Below, piece by piece: positions 10,701-18,727 of a stretch of DNA of 64,000 nucleotides (its first letter is position 1; each line of letters starts with the position of its first letter). Below the pieces are notes generated by a model that saw only the letters and a list, made by a program, of their open reading frames with translations, was not told the DNA's origin and ran no database searches. Origin of the DNA: Tritrichomonas musculus. Taxonomy: Eukaryota; Parabasalia; Tritrichomonadida; Tritrichomonadidae. Position numbers and translations under genes: made by a program. The stretch is taken from contig JAPFFF010000001.1 of the NCBI GenBank assembly GCA_039105265.1, positions 2,728,001 to 2,792,000 of the forward strand, written 5' to 3'.

Positions 10701-11434
10701 ATGTTGAAATTGATGGAACAACCTATAACTTGACCTATTATAAAAACGATAGATTTGGTCAATGCTTTTACATCGATAATGGGGAAGACTCTTTTGATAC
10801 CAAATTAATATTAGCGGAAAAAATATTGAAGCAAGATAAAATAGCATTGAAGAGTGAAATTCCTGAACCTGTTGATTTGACCAATTATGCATTGAAAAGT
10901 GAAAATGATGAACTGAAGACAAGGATAGATAATACATCCAAATCTCAACAAGATTTAGCTATTCTCGTAGGCGAACATGTTTCTAGTATCGTATCGATAA
11001 ATAGCAAAATTTCAAATTTAGAGAGAGAGAATGCAGCATTAAAAACTAAGTTAAACGCGTTGATGAATAAAATAGCACGAATCGAGTACACATTCAGTGT
11101 AGCGAATAGTAATAGACTTCGTTATCAATTCGAGAAACAACTTGACGAATATGATGGAACACTCTATTTGACTTATAACGAAACCAAAGATAATGTCACC
11201 AGTGTTAAAGAAATCAAAATCAATATATCATTCAACGTTAATAATACACCTAAGTTTGAATATCAATGTGAACCAACTAAGATCTGGTTAAACAATATTG
11301 AATTTCCATTAAGTAGTAGCAATCTCATGATCAATGCAACAGTTAATTACATATTGATTAATTCTTCATTCTTTACATCAAATGGTATCTTACTTGAAGA
11401 TAACACTAAGAATGAAATACATTCATTACTGTGA
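7781..11434 (+). CDS. Giant Polinton protein B, paralogue of protein A with a different C-terminal part
   Basis: A 1217-residue protein. Residues 80-715 match residues 775-1490 of the preceding protein, including the LYTDYNITSSKIITADNITT block (residues about 490-510), a hydrophobic Gly/Ala-rich segment at about 563-588 (ALAFGIAGTIGSAISLGF) and a conserved C-terminal module (LFEWCDKEYEPL, PEKAVLSIRATEEMC, FRDSLKKPFKLLA). It lacks the tryptophan repeats of its neighbour. Residues 716-1217 are unique, with beta-rich blocks alternating with short coiled coils (for example SKISNLERENAALKTKLNA), an arrangement common in trimeric fibre proteins. Function is not known; it is probably a structural or attachment protein made together with the preceding gene. 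It converges on the capsid gene, with a hairpin between the two stop codons. Confidence 0.75.
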   Translation: MTSEQVKDTTTKFIGDIQFKVGDATRKASELLTLSDLDGYVQTGHLFNEVEGIPEFNIKNNNIQYESSTQYHILKFVNIPEDFMNKVKEITAQTNIFKVVLRKNIIYDTNGNLVKEFFIYAKDGQVYSPMITKSANGCSINNSTNMGYINIAFDSGLDFNPYTLWMNGELSIMNEYITDSLQTDKAIKCSIIKADNALKLHKSDALYLYKPSIISEDVEYYKMVFNVPSDYAIPLNLTFCFKEYCFGNEWVLTWDGTKWMGNNIQARIVGKVVNKLNRTKMSESSRPSNSVFIMIKKTEANEKLIPKSESSPESLIHGLFQNTSKKFELIKKDGTKIEPKSLYWFLDDSEIVKDERYPDYSIGKLNIICDDYPNNNFKIEEIDEIHLNIETPGYSPFTVAYTFKANGVYVNSVNKKGYFGIIPLKDTIESLELHLEDSLIDSNNRNIELYLRKDIINPIEEVNWDSSTNAFDYIIKQQYYDVSPNPNAATTLYTDYNITSSKIITADNITTMRSDLNVLTNNFDVVSYDVQAIANKVDVLNSEMVSINLKTRSLEYDEENTRMISYVALAFGIAGTIGSAISLGFSIDANCISFPTKTVSNAVGQTATKGGGILQRIGNFFRDWWYRRAGYRNLGEMELFDIPPVTTRSIQSTTDLTPLFEWCDKEYEPLPDETFDDEFDDPEKAVLSIRATEEMCNQFRDSLKKPFKLLASKVNELNNEYISQNDLVRDDIIDVVGKYVNGEVHLEAEDVITDGTIKARFLVQKVSEYNDVDYEENIVTINITGGTINYQGTTDFPSCTMNDKTFIISNPNKLRVGGISIKENTAKRRMEFTTNDLAYTCDIDALHKKIDTLHEQIEKNDTALATTLNEFPTVDEVNEALDELKNNMVNMDNLYTKEEADAKYRSKNDLIYKDAVDVPFENVQDNSGTWEVKIKLTSGIHLVGTISNNDGFVKEFDYLFDYNGVITEDGVNVDVEIDGTTYNLTYYKNDRFGQCFYIDNGEDSFDTKLILAEKILKQDKIALKSEIPEPVDLTNYALKSENDELKTRIDNTSKSQQDLAILVGEHVSSIVSINSKISNLERENAALKTKLNALMNKIARIEYTFSVANSNRLRYQFEKQLDEYDGTLYLTYNETKDNVTSVKEIKINISFNVNNTPKFEYQCEPTKIWLNNIEFPLSSSNLMINATVNYILINSSFFTSNGILLEDNTKNEIHSLL

Positions 11435-11757
11435 AATACAAAAAGTTGATAGATATTTTTTCGGGTGTAGAATTCAAAAAACACCATTAGAAAGCTCAAA
11501 AACTACTTCATAATCTTTAAATCTGATGGTATGGTCATTTGTATAGTGTTGTATAAAAAATTAATAGAAATTTAAAAATGTGACAGAGTACTTGGCCTTG
11601 ATGGATAAAGGTGGGAAGTTAGCTAATGTTGAGAGTGTGTACTTACGATAGGTTTTTCAGTAGGTATTTGGCCGGAAGCTGAGGCCCAAGCGAGGGTGTA
11701 CCTGAGCTTGGTGGCGAAGCGTGTAGGCGGTGGTGAGGTACGAAACACCGCCTATAC
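11435..11757. other. Intergenic region between converging Polinton genes
   Basis: No reading frame worth calling. The sequence is markedly less AT-rich than other gaps in the second half (11,650-11,757) and ends in the hairpin listed separately. It presumably contains the 3' ends of both converging transcripts. Confidence 0.6.
11721..11757. repeat. Near-perfect 12-bp stem hairpin abutting the capsid stop codon
   Basis: The arms 11721-11732 and 11746-11757 pair over 12 bp with one mismatch (GTGTAGGCGGTG against CACCGCCTATAC) around a 13-nt loop. The right arm ends at the base next to the stop codon of the capsid gene, which begins on the reverse strand at 11760. The position between two converging genes suggests a 3'-end or processing signal; that role is inference. 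Confidence 0.55.
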
Positions 11758-12912
11758 TTAACTACTATAATAACCAGTTGTATTTTCATTATATTGGTAC
11801 TCATTAGCTAAACTTGCAATAACCTCTTTGTTAAATCCATTTTGCTCTCCATTCATGTTCATTGCATTCTGGCAGTATTCGAGAAACTCGGGATATTTAC
11901 CATTAGTACCAAATGCTTTAGCAGGGATATTGTTATAATTACCACAATTCATGTGGAAGGATTCAAACATAGGATTCTTGAAGTATGTCTTATGAGTATG
12001 CTTAAGTGGGAATAAGCAAAACATACTATCAACAAAATTAGGTGTGATAGTGATAGTAGCTTTGTCTTGCTCTGCATTAAGAGGTCTTGTGCAAGTGTAA
12101 AATGACATAATCTGTGTTGGGAATGTGAGTGGGTGTTGTGGGTTTGCATATCTTTGAACAAGTGCTGTATATACTGATTCATGAATACCAAAGCATGGGA
12201 TAATACTTGCACATTCTTCAATGGAATAATCAACAACACTCCAGGTTCTCCAATCACTATATACTTTTCTGTCTACTCTTACTTTCGTTGAGGCATCATC
12301 TTTCTTCGGTTTATACACAAAACCACCATTTGTATCTCCAACAGGTGGAAGATGGTTAGGGTGATTAATATCACTTTTAGCTATCTTATCAGTACTGGTC
12401 CACATCCATATTGGCTCTCCAATAGGTCTAAATTCATTTGTAATTTCATCAACACTAAAATCTACTCCATCAAAAGGATGTCTAAGTAACCTCTTTTCCA
12501 TACCTACAGGACAATACACCATACCAGCTGTTGAAAAGTATAGACGTAATTCGATTTTACCTGCAAAGGCTGGTAAGTACTTGATATTAGATAAAGGCAG
12601 AAATCTTCGTAAATCAATCTTTAATCTTATTGTTTCATTGATAGTAGTCACACTCTTGTTAAGGTTTGCAACAAAACCACATCTCCTTCCGTGATTATCA
12701 TTCCAAATATCTTTATGTCTGGCTTTACTATATATATCAGCTCTTTTAGTTACTTCATTTGCGCAACATGCTGTTAAAAAGGATTCTTCGCACCCAAAGT
12801 TCTGTGTATAAAGAGTCATACCATTAGCAACAATTTCATACTTTTCAACTGCATCTCGAGCATCTTTGAAACCAAACCATACCTTACCAAAATTATATCC
12901 ATCACTTGATGA
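11758..12912 (-). pseudogene. Polinton major capsid protein gene, 5'-truncated
   Basis: Double-jelly-roll major capsid protein of the Polinton type. The remaining frame is open from 12912 to 11758, 385 codons; the first ATG in it is at 12819, giving 353 residues. Recognisable features are the block FLPLSNIKYLPAFAGKIELR, in the first jelly roll, and long beta-rich stretches with many aromatic residues. The homology continues upstream of ATG 12819 (FGKVWFGFKDARDAVEKYE) until it stops dead at a TAG (12915-12913), exactly where the opposite strand becomes ubiquitin coding sequence. The gene therefore lost its N-terminal part and natural start. A shortened protein from ATG 12819 could still be made but would lack the first strands of the fold. 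The C-terminal end looks natural. Confidence 0.8.
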
Positions 12913-13020
12913 CTATTCCATCCAAAAAGACTCCACGATACACTTAGTCCTCAGATTGAAAGGTGGAGTTTGAAAGACACCAAGGACATAAATAAACCAT
13001 GTATGTAATTTAAAATTCTA
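12905..13020 (+). pseudogene. Ubiquitin gene 3' fragment with part of its 3' UTR
   Basis: Codons from 12905 to 12970 read [20 protein letters not shown] then G-V, followed by TGA (12971-12973). This equals ubiquitin residues 56-76 with one extra residue and an R74K change. The sequence after the stop (AAATAAACCATGTATGTAA) resembles the 3' UTR of the two ubiquitin genes downstream. The first 55 codons are missing; in their place lies the inverted, truncated Polinton capsid gene. It is the debris of a ubiquitin copy that recombined with, or was hit by, the Polinton. Confidence 0.85.
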
Positions 13021-13573
13021 ACTAGTTTATTTATTTATTTGTAAATTTATTATTATTATTATTAAAGAAAAAAAAATTTAATTATTATCATGAAAAAAAG
13101 CATAAGGAACAATTTATTATTATATAAAGTAATATTTGTGATAAGTAAGAATTGAAATAAATCGTAAAAAAAAAACAAAGTGTACGATCATGCACTTTTG
13201 AAATCATTATGACACCTCAAAATAAAAAAAATCACTGAAAAACTTTTTGAAATAAATTGAGAGCATATTTTTTAAAACAAAATAATATATCAAAAAGCAA
13301 AGAACACTTTACTAGTTATTTGCTATTAGCATCAGATATGGATAGTTATTAGCTTAAAATTTTAGCTTATAAGTAAGTCGAGTAAAATTTTAATTTTCTG
13401 AGTTTATATAATTGAGTATAAAAAAATTTTTTAAGAACAACATACAGAAAAATTATATTGAAAAAGTTTTAAAAAAATTTTTTTATTTTACAAGAAATTT
13501 GGGGGGCGGAGCCCCCCAAACCCCCCGGTTACCCGTTTTTATAAGACAAAATCTACTGTCTTTTATTATTATT
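13021..13573. other. Non-coding AT-rich interval
   Basis: No supported gene. The sequence is A/T runs with one G/C-rich hairpin at 13498-13520, described separately. A 60-codon open frame from 13412 crosses that hairpin and is not believable. Confidence 0.6.
13498..13520. repeat. G/C-rich perfect hairpin
   Basis: TTTGGGGGGC and GCCCCCCAAA pair perfectly over 10 bp with a GGA loop, followed by a second run of six C. It stands out sharply from the surrounding A/T sequence. Compact hairpins of this GGGGGGC-GGA-GCCCCCC form recur as dispersed repeats in several AT-rich genomes; whether it is dispersed in this one cannot be seen from a single window. Confidence 0.6.
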
Positions 13574-14899
13574 TTAATTATTAATTATTACTAATTTTTT
13601 ACAGTTTAAGAATGCACAATTTCCTATTTTAACAACATGTGATGGTATTTTTATTGATTCAATAGAAGTTCCACCGAAAGCATTTTCTCCAATTTCATTT
13701 AATTCAGAATTTTCTACAAAATCAATTATTACTAATTTTTTACAGTTTAAGAATGCACAATTTCCTATTTTAACAACATGTGATGGTATTTTTATTGATT
13801 CAATAGAAGTTCCACCGAAAGCATTTTCTCCAATTTCATTTAATTCAGAATTTTCTACAAAATCAATTATTACTAATTTTTTACAGTTTAAGAATGCACA
13901 ATTTCTTATTTTAACAACATGTGATGGAATTGTTATTGATTTTATTAGCGTTTCTGAGAATGAACTTTGTTGAATTTCGCGAAGATCAGATGAATTAGTA
14001 AAATCAACTTTTGTGAGCTTTTTGAATTTATAAAAGCAATATGAAGAAATTATTCTTATAAAATCAGGTATTATAATACGCTTTATTTTGTTATTCACGT
14101 ACTGTAGAACAAAAAATGAATGACCATCTTTTGATATTAACTTTTGAGCAAGAATTTTTTGTTTACCAAAATTATCAATAAAGTTATCGTTAAGGTCAAT
14201 TATTTTAACTCTTTTTAATTTGAAAGTATTTTTACACCATCCTTTCCCAAATATTTGAATAGTATTTGGAAGTATTATATCTTGAACAGATGATTCAGCA
14301 AAAGCATAATTACCTATTGAAAAAATTTGAGCATCTTTTGTAATTTCTATGATTTTAAGTTTTGTACAAAAAGAAAATGAAAATGGTGCAATATTTTTAA
14401 TAAAAGATGGAAGAATAATACTCATTAAATCTCTTCTTGCAAATACAACAGTATCATACTCTTCACTTTTTGAATTATGCTTACTTAAAATAATATTTTG
14501 ATCAAAATAGCAAAAAATATCATTATTTGGAGCAATAGTTATCCAATTTAAATATTTTACATATTTACACCATCCACTCTAAAGCTCTTCCATACTTTTT
14601 GGTATGCTTAAATAACGAATAGTACAATTTTTAAATGCATTTTTATGTATCGACATAATTTCTGAATCTGAACAAAATTCTAAGGTTTCTAATAGTGAAT
14701 TTTTTGCAAATGAGTTTGATAAGATTGAAATAATTGAATAATACTCAGAATCATATAGTATTGATTTTGGAATCAAAACTTTTTTTGCAGTGCAAGAAGC
14801 TCGGATAATTGAGGCTGTATGCTCGGATTTGTCTAATTCAAATACAATACCATTTATTTCTGTTTCAATTTTATTATTATGATTACTATTATTATTCAT
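13574..14899 (-). pseudogene. BspA-like leucine-rich repeat gene interrupted by one in-frame stop
   Basis: LRR_5/BspA-type protein, the largest surface or cytoplasmic LRR family of trichomonads. Translation from ATG 14899 gives a typical N-terminus (IVFELDKSEHTASIIRAS) and the first repeats, then TAG at 14581-14579 immediately before the conserved GWC module (stop, S, GWCKYVKYLNW). The same frame continues open through that point to TAA 13574, so a single base change explains the break. Downstream repeats follow the family pattern (SITIPSHVVKIRNCAFLNC). The last two modules are an exact DNA duplication (see repeat entry), and the final copy is cut off after LVIINN. There is no signal peptide. 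A sequencing error or a read-through stop are the alternatives to true inactivation. Confidence 0.75.
13591..13872 (-). repeat. 141-bp tandem duplication within the LRR gene
   Basis: Copies begin at 13591 and 13732 with essentially identical sequence; a third, diverging copy begins at 13873. The 141-bp unit encodes 47 residues, that is two LRR modules of about 23-24 residues, so the duplication keeps frame and repeat phase. The near identity shows that it is recent. Confidence 0.85.
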
Positions 14900-15671
14900 A
14901 TAAAATTTTAAAGAGTTCAAGAATTCAAAATTTTTGAATTGAGAATGTTAAACAATATCTATCTTCCAAAAACTTATATATAACTTTAATTTTTTGAATT
15001 ATTTATTTTATAATTCATAATTATTATTTAATAATATATTTGCTTTAATAAAAGAAGAGGGGAAAATTAATATAATATAATATTTTTTTCTGTATGTAAT
15101 TATTTTATTGTTTTTTTTTTACAAAAGAAAAATTGTTATTATATTATAATTTTAATTAATAATTTTTTAATAATTAATAATAATAATAAATGCAATTTTG
15201 GAAAAGTAATAGAAAAAAAAAGCATCTATTCAAAAGTATTTTTATTTTGAAATAAAAAAAAAAAAATTCAAATAAAAATTGTAATAGTAATTCAGAAAAT
15301 TTGAAAGCATAAAAAATAATAATTTATATATTTCTCCTTGAATAATTAATTTATACAACTGAACATCAGATATTATTTTAAGCAAAGTATTTTGTAAATA
15401 AATACATGCATTATGTTCTTGGTATACCAATACTCATCGAGACAAAAAGTTCAAAAATTCGTTATTTTTTTGAAAGACGTAAAATATAAACTTTTGTAAA
15501 AGTTAAAAAATAATTTGTAAAGTAGTTAAAAATCACTTTTTAAGAAAGGTCTAACCGCCAGAACTATTTTTAATATAATAATAGATATGTATTGAAAATT
15601 TTTCAGAGCAAATACAAAATTAAATGCCACCATTGAAAATTAAACAAACAAGAATTACAGGAGAGAAACAT
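14900..15671. other. Non-coding AT-rich interval upstream of polyubiquitin
   Basis: Long A/T homopolymer stretches. The only open frame, 15430-15242 on the reverse strand, is lysine/phenylalanine-rich low complexity and is not supported. I see no RNA gene. Confidence 0.5.
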
Positions 15672-15688
15672 CATATCATTTTTTAATA
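15672..15688 (+). promoter_or_regulatory. Probable initiator (Inr) element of the polyubiquitin gene
   Basis: CATATCATTTTTTAATA lies directly before ATG 15689 and is nearly repeated before the second ubiquitin gene (16708-16724, ATATCATTTTTTAATA before ATG 16725). It contains TCATT, which fits the trichomonad initiator consensus TCA-pyrimidine-A/T placed within about 20 bp of the start codon. The conservation between two genes whose coding 5' ends differ supports a regulatory role. Confidence 0.4.
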
Positions 15689-16150
15689 ATGCAAATATTT
15701 GTTAAAAACTTATCTGGCAGAACAGTTGCCATTGAATGCGAAAAAACAGACAGAATCGAAGACATCAAAGCAAAGATCCATGACAAAGAAGGAATTCCAA
15801 CACACGAACAAAGATTAATTTTTGCTGGAAAACAATTAGAAGATGGAAACACCCTTGACGACTACTCCATCCAAAAAGACTCCACATTGAACTTGATTCT
15901 CAGATTGAGAGGTGGTATGCAAATCTTCGTCAAAACAATAAGCGGAAAACACATGACAATTGACGTTGAAAGCACAGATAAAATAGAAGATGTCAAAGCA
16001 AAAATACACGACAAGGAAGGAATACCAGCTGAACAACAAAGATTAATTTTTGCTGGTAAACAATTGGAAGATGGAAACACACTCAATGATTATTCCATTC
16101 AAAAAGACTCCACGATACACTTAGTTTTAAGATTAAGAGGAGGTAACTGA
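15689..16150 (+). CDS. Divergent two-unit polyubiquitin
   Basis: Two head-to-tail ubiquitin units of 76 residues plus a terminal Asn; ubiquitin hydrolases would release the units after GG. Both end LRLRGG and keep I44, K48 and K63. They are unusually divergent for ubiquitin: unit 1 differs from the animal sequence at about 22 positions (including K11R, H68N and V70I, of which the last two lie in the hydrophobic recognition patch) and unit 2 at about 18 (including L8I). K6, K27, K29 and K33 are kept in both. The 3' half of unit 2 and its 3' UTR belong to a block duplicated at 16785. Canonical polyubiquitin genes of the organism are probably elsewhere, so these may be specialised or relaxed paralogues. 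Confidence 0.9.
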   Translation: MQIFVKNLSGRTVAIECEKTDRIEDIKAKIHDKEGIPTHEQRLIFAGKQLEDGNTLDDYSIQKDSTLNLILRLRGGMQIFVKTISGKHMTIDVESTDKIEDVKAKIHDKEGIPAEQQRLIFAGKQLEDGNTLNDYSIQKDSTIHLVLRLRGGN

Positions 16151-16484
16151 AGATTACAATAAATTAAATAAAAGCTGTATGTAATCAATAAAAATAATAA
16201 AAACTCTCTATTTTTATAATAAATTAAAAAAATTTTTTTTTTTATCAACCAAAAAGTTATTTTTAAAAAAATAAATGGATGAGAAGTAAAACAATTTCAT
16301 TGAAAATTGAAATTTACTTCAATGCATGTTATTGATGATAAAACACCATAAAAAAATGTTGGAACTTTTTGAGTCAAATAATCATGACATTTTTTCATAC
16401 AAAAATAAAACAATTCAAATGCTTTGAGTAATTAATAACTATTTTTGATTATTATAAGACACATAATTTCATTATTTTTAAATT

Positions 16485-16491
<7 letters not shown>
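15977..16491 (+). repeat. Ubiquitin 3' half and 3' UTR, copy 1 of a direct duplication
   Basis: About 515 bp identical as far as I can compare with 16785-17299, at a constant offset of 808 bp. It covers ubiquitin codons about 21-76, the stop and some 340 bp of downstream sequence, and ends in an A/T homopolymer. Exact identity of A and T runs in the non-coding part points to recent duplication or gene conversion. Confidence 0.9.
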
Positions 16492-16517
<26 letters not shown>

Positions 16518-16724
16518 CTAAGTAAGTCGTATAAAATTTTTTTTTAGTTGTTCTGAAAGCTATAAAATTTTTGAAATATTACATTCAAAAAGTTCAATTT
16601 TGTATCAAACAAAAATTTTTCGCATTGAATTATTTCTCAGAATCCTAGAAAAATTGAATGATTCATTGAAAAATAAAAAGTATCAATAAATAAATCGGCA
16701 AGCACATGATATCATTTTTTAATA
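16151..16724. other. Interval between the ubiquitin genes
   Basis: The first about 340 bp are 3' UTR and flank shared with the second copy. A run of about 26 A residues around 16,492-16,517 marks the end of the shared block. The last bases are the initiator-like promoter of the single-unit gene. No gene seen. Confidence 0.55.
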
Positions 16725-16958
16725 ATGCAAGTATTTGTTAAAACCTTAGCAGGTAGACATATTACCTTAGAAGTTGAAAGCACTGATAAAATAGAAGATG
16801 TCAAAGCAAAAATACACGACAAGGAAGGAATACCAGCTGAACAACAAAGATTAATTTTTGCTGGTAAACAATTGGAAGATGGAAACACACTCAATGATTA
16901 TTCCATTCAAAAAGACTCCACGATACACTTAGTTTTAAGATTAAGAGGAGGTAACTGA
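16725..16958 (+). CDS. Divergent single-unit ubiquitin
   Basis: One ubiquitin unit of 76 residues with a C-terminal Asn extension that must be removed before use. It differs from animal ubiquitin at about 16 positions, keeps I44, K48, K63, H68 and the LRLRGG tail, and has K11R, so K11-linked chains would not be possible. From codon 21 to the stop it is identical in DNA to unit 2 of the preceding gene, while codons 1-20 differ, which shows that the two genes exchanged their 3' parts by duplication or conversion. It is preceded by the same initiator-like sequence as the polyubiquitin gene. Confidence 0.9.
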   Translation: MQVFVKTLAGRHITLEVESTDKIEDVKAKIHDKEGIPAEQQRLIFAGKQLEDGNTLNDYSIQKDSTIHLVLRLRGGN

Positions 16959-17299
16959 AGATTACAATAAATTAAATAAAAGCTGTATGTAATCAATAAA
17001 AATAATAAAAACTCTCTATTTTTATAATAAATTAAAAAAATTTTTTTTTTTATCAACCAAAAAGTTATTTTTAAAAAAATAAATGGATGAGAAGTAAAAC
17101 AATTTCATTGAAAATTGAAATTTACTTCAATGCATGTTATTGATGATAAAACACCATAAAAAAATGTTGGAACTTTTTGAGTCAAATAATCATGACATTT
17201 TTTCATACAAAAATAAAACAATTCAAATGCTTTGAGTAATTAATAACTATTTTTGATTATTATAAGACACATAATTTCATTATTTTTAAATTTTTTTTT
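16785..17299 (+). repeat. Ubiquitin 3' half and 3' UTR, copy 2 of a direct duplication
   Basis: Second copy of the block at 15977-16491. Identity starts within codon 20-21 of ubiquitin and runs to the A/T tract at about 17,290. Confidence 0.9.
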
Positions 17300-17587
17300 T
17301 TTTTTTTAAAAAAAAAACTAGTTATTAATTACTCAATATATTGAGGCGCATAAGATATTTAACTTACAAAAATATATTGAAACTTCTTGAATTCTTATGC
17401 AGGTATAAACAATCATTTCTATAAAAAAGAATTGATATATTGGTGCTTTTGTGATTAATCCTTTAGCAAAAGGATACAGACCATAAATTTTCTTTCCTAA
17501 TGAATCATTTCCCAAAAAGCATTTATTAATATCATCAATGATATGCATTTTTTTTCTTTTTCTGTAAATAATAAAAAAAATAAAACT
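17300..17587. other. Short interval before the acyltransferase 3' end
   Basis: A T/A homopolymer junction followed by sequence with a 71-codon reverse frame (17548-17333) that shows no recognisable motif and is not called. The acyltransferase stop follows at 17588. Confidence 0.45.
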
Positions 17588-18727
17588 TTATCCAATAATA
17601 TATTTACTATAAGGTATACAAGAAATCAATTTAATTACAATGTACGTTACAATATAAGTGCAAATAGAAATGAGTGGTATGAATATGTAAGGCCTCTTGT
17701 TATTAGGATCAAATAGCAAGTGGAATTGGTCAAGAATTAGAATATGAGCCAAATACATTCCATAAGATTTCAATGCCACATCCTTACAAAAGGCCACAAT
17801 TTTTTGATTGTTACATTGAATTTTTCTTAATAATAAAAAGAATCCGCACGAAATCATTGCAACGTTAATTGAATGAAAATCTTTACTGACTTCAATATGG
17901 ATTGGCGGTTTTATCTTAGCATAACAATATTGGTACTCGAAAATAATTGTTGTAATTGCATATCCGATACCTAAAAAAATAAATCCAAGCCAATAAAAGT
18001 TATAATTTTCATTCGGATCAAGATGAATCTTGATGAAAGCCCCAAGAACAGCATAGCCCATGTGGCCGGTAAAGCTCTGAAGCATTGGAGTGTTATTCCA
18101 TGAGCATTCGCCCCAAATTTGAGGAAATATTAAATGAAGGTAGCCGAGACAACAAGAGACGATCCAAAATGATAGAAAATAAATGAATTGATAAATGGTC
18201 GCTTGTTTGATCCAAGGAGAAATGATTGGAGCAAAAAGATAAATTCCAATAAGCATATAAATATACCATAAATGACCAATTTCTGTGCCATAATTAACAA
18301 AAATTTTTGGAATGTTTAAAAAACATTCTTTGATATTAATTCGCTTGATGATTAAAAAATAAAAGGAATATATTGTGGCCCAAAAGAAAAAAGGAAATAA
18401 AACTCGAGTAAATCTGGTCCTCAAAAATGTTGGAATATCCGTTTTTACTGGTAATAATAGGTAGCCAGATATCATAACAAAAAGTGGAACACTGGAATAG
18501 CATAGACCATTATATATTCCCATCCAAAATATCCCTGTACCTTCTCTTAGGCCATGCCCATCCAAGTAATAATACTCCCCGGAATGAATTTGCATGACCA
18601 TGTAACATGAAAATATTCGTAAAATATCAATTCCAAAATATCTTGGTCGTGATGTTGATTTTGGCAAGCTTTCTTGATTAAAGGATTTCACTAAATTATT
18701 ATCTTTTGGATCATGATTATTATTCAT
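17588..18727 (-). CDS. Acyltransferase-3 family membrane O-acyltransferase
   Basis: A 379-residue polytopic membrane protein of the bacterial OafA/OatA/WecH superfamily (PF01757), which moves acetyl or other acyl groups from the cytoplasmic side onto sugars or other acceptors. Family landmarks are visible: YFGIDILRIFSCYMVM with the conserved Arg, MQIHSGEYYY with the likely catalytic His, then SSVPLFVMISGYLLLP and FLRTRFTRVLFPFFFW. About ten hydrophobic segments follow each other to the C-terminus. The length is typical. The first about 30 residues are a hydrophilic Asn-rich leader. The family is mainly bacterial, so lateral acquisition is plausible. It is transcribed towards the ubiquitin cluster and has no partner gene nearby. 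The acceptor cannot be predicted. Confidence 0.85.
   Translation of the reverse strand: MNNNHDPKDNNLVKSFNQESLPKSTSRPRYFGIDILRIFSCYMVMQIHSGEYYYLDGHGLREGTGIFWMGIYNGLCYSSVPLFVMISGYLLLPVKTDIPTFLRTRFTRVLFPFFFWATIYSFYFLIIKRINIKECFLNIPKIFVNYGTEIGHLWYIYMLIGIYLFAPIISPWIKQATIYQFIYFLSFWIVSCCLGYLHLIFPQIWGECSWNNTPMLQSFTGHMGYAVLGAFIKIHLDPNENYNFYWLGFIFLGIGYAITTIIFEYQYCYAKIKPPIHIEVSKDFHSINVAMISCGFFLLLRKIQCNNQKIVAFCKDVALKSYGMYLAHILILDQFHLLFDPNNKRPYIFIPLISICTYIVTYIVIKLISCIPYSKYIIG

Larger units (their letters stand above)
1..12910. mobile_element. Maverick/Polinton element, truncated on the right
   Basis: Self-synthesising, virus-like DNA transposon. Within about 12.9 kb the sequence shows a protein-primed family B DNA polymerase, a GIY-YIG-type protein, a small candidate capsid protein, two giant paralogous proteins and a major capsid protein. 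Genes are packed tightly on both strands: 55 bp between the divergent genes at 1985/2041, an 8-bp convergent overlap at 2357-2364, and only 19 bp between divergent genes at 3091/3111. This compactness contrasts with the loose spacing in the rest of the window. No terminal inverted repeat or integrase is visible; the left end lies outside the window and the right end is lost at about 12,905, where the capsid gene meets ubiquitin sequence. The packaging ATPase and maturation protease expected of a Polinton are also not in view. Confidence 0.85.

Noticed and set aside
14899-14920. Start of the broken LRR gene at 14920
   Set aside because: That codon is TTG; the first ATG in frame is 14899 and gives the usual Asn-rich beginning.
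15242-15430. 62-codon reverse frame upstream of polyubiquitin
   Set aside because: It is Phe/Lys/Tyr/Asn-rich low-complexity sequence from A/T runs with no recognisable similarity.
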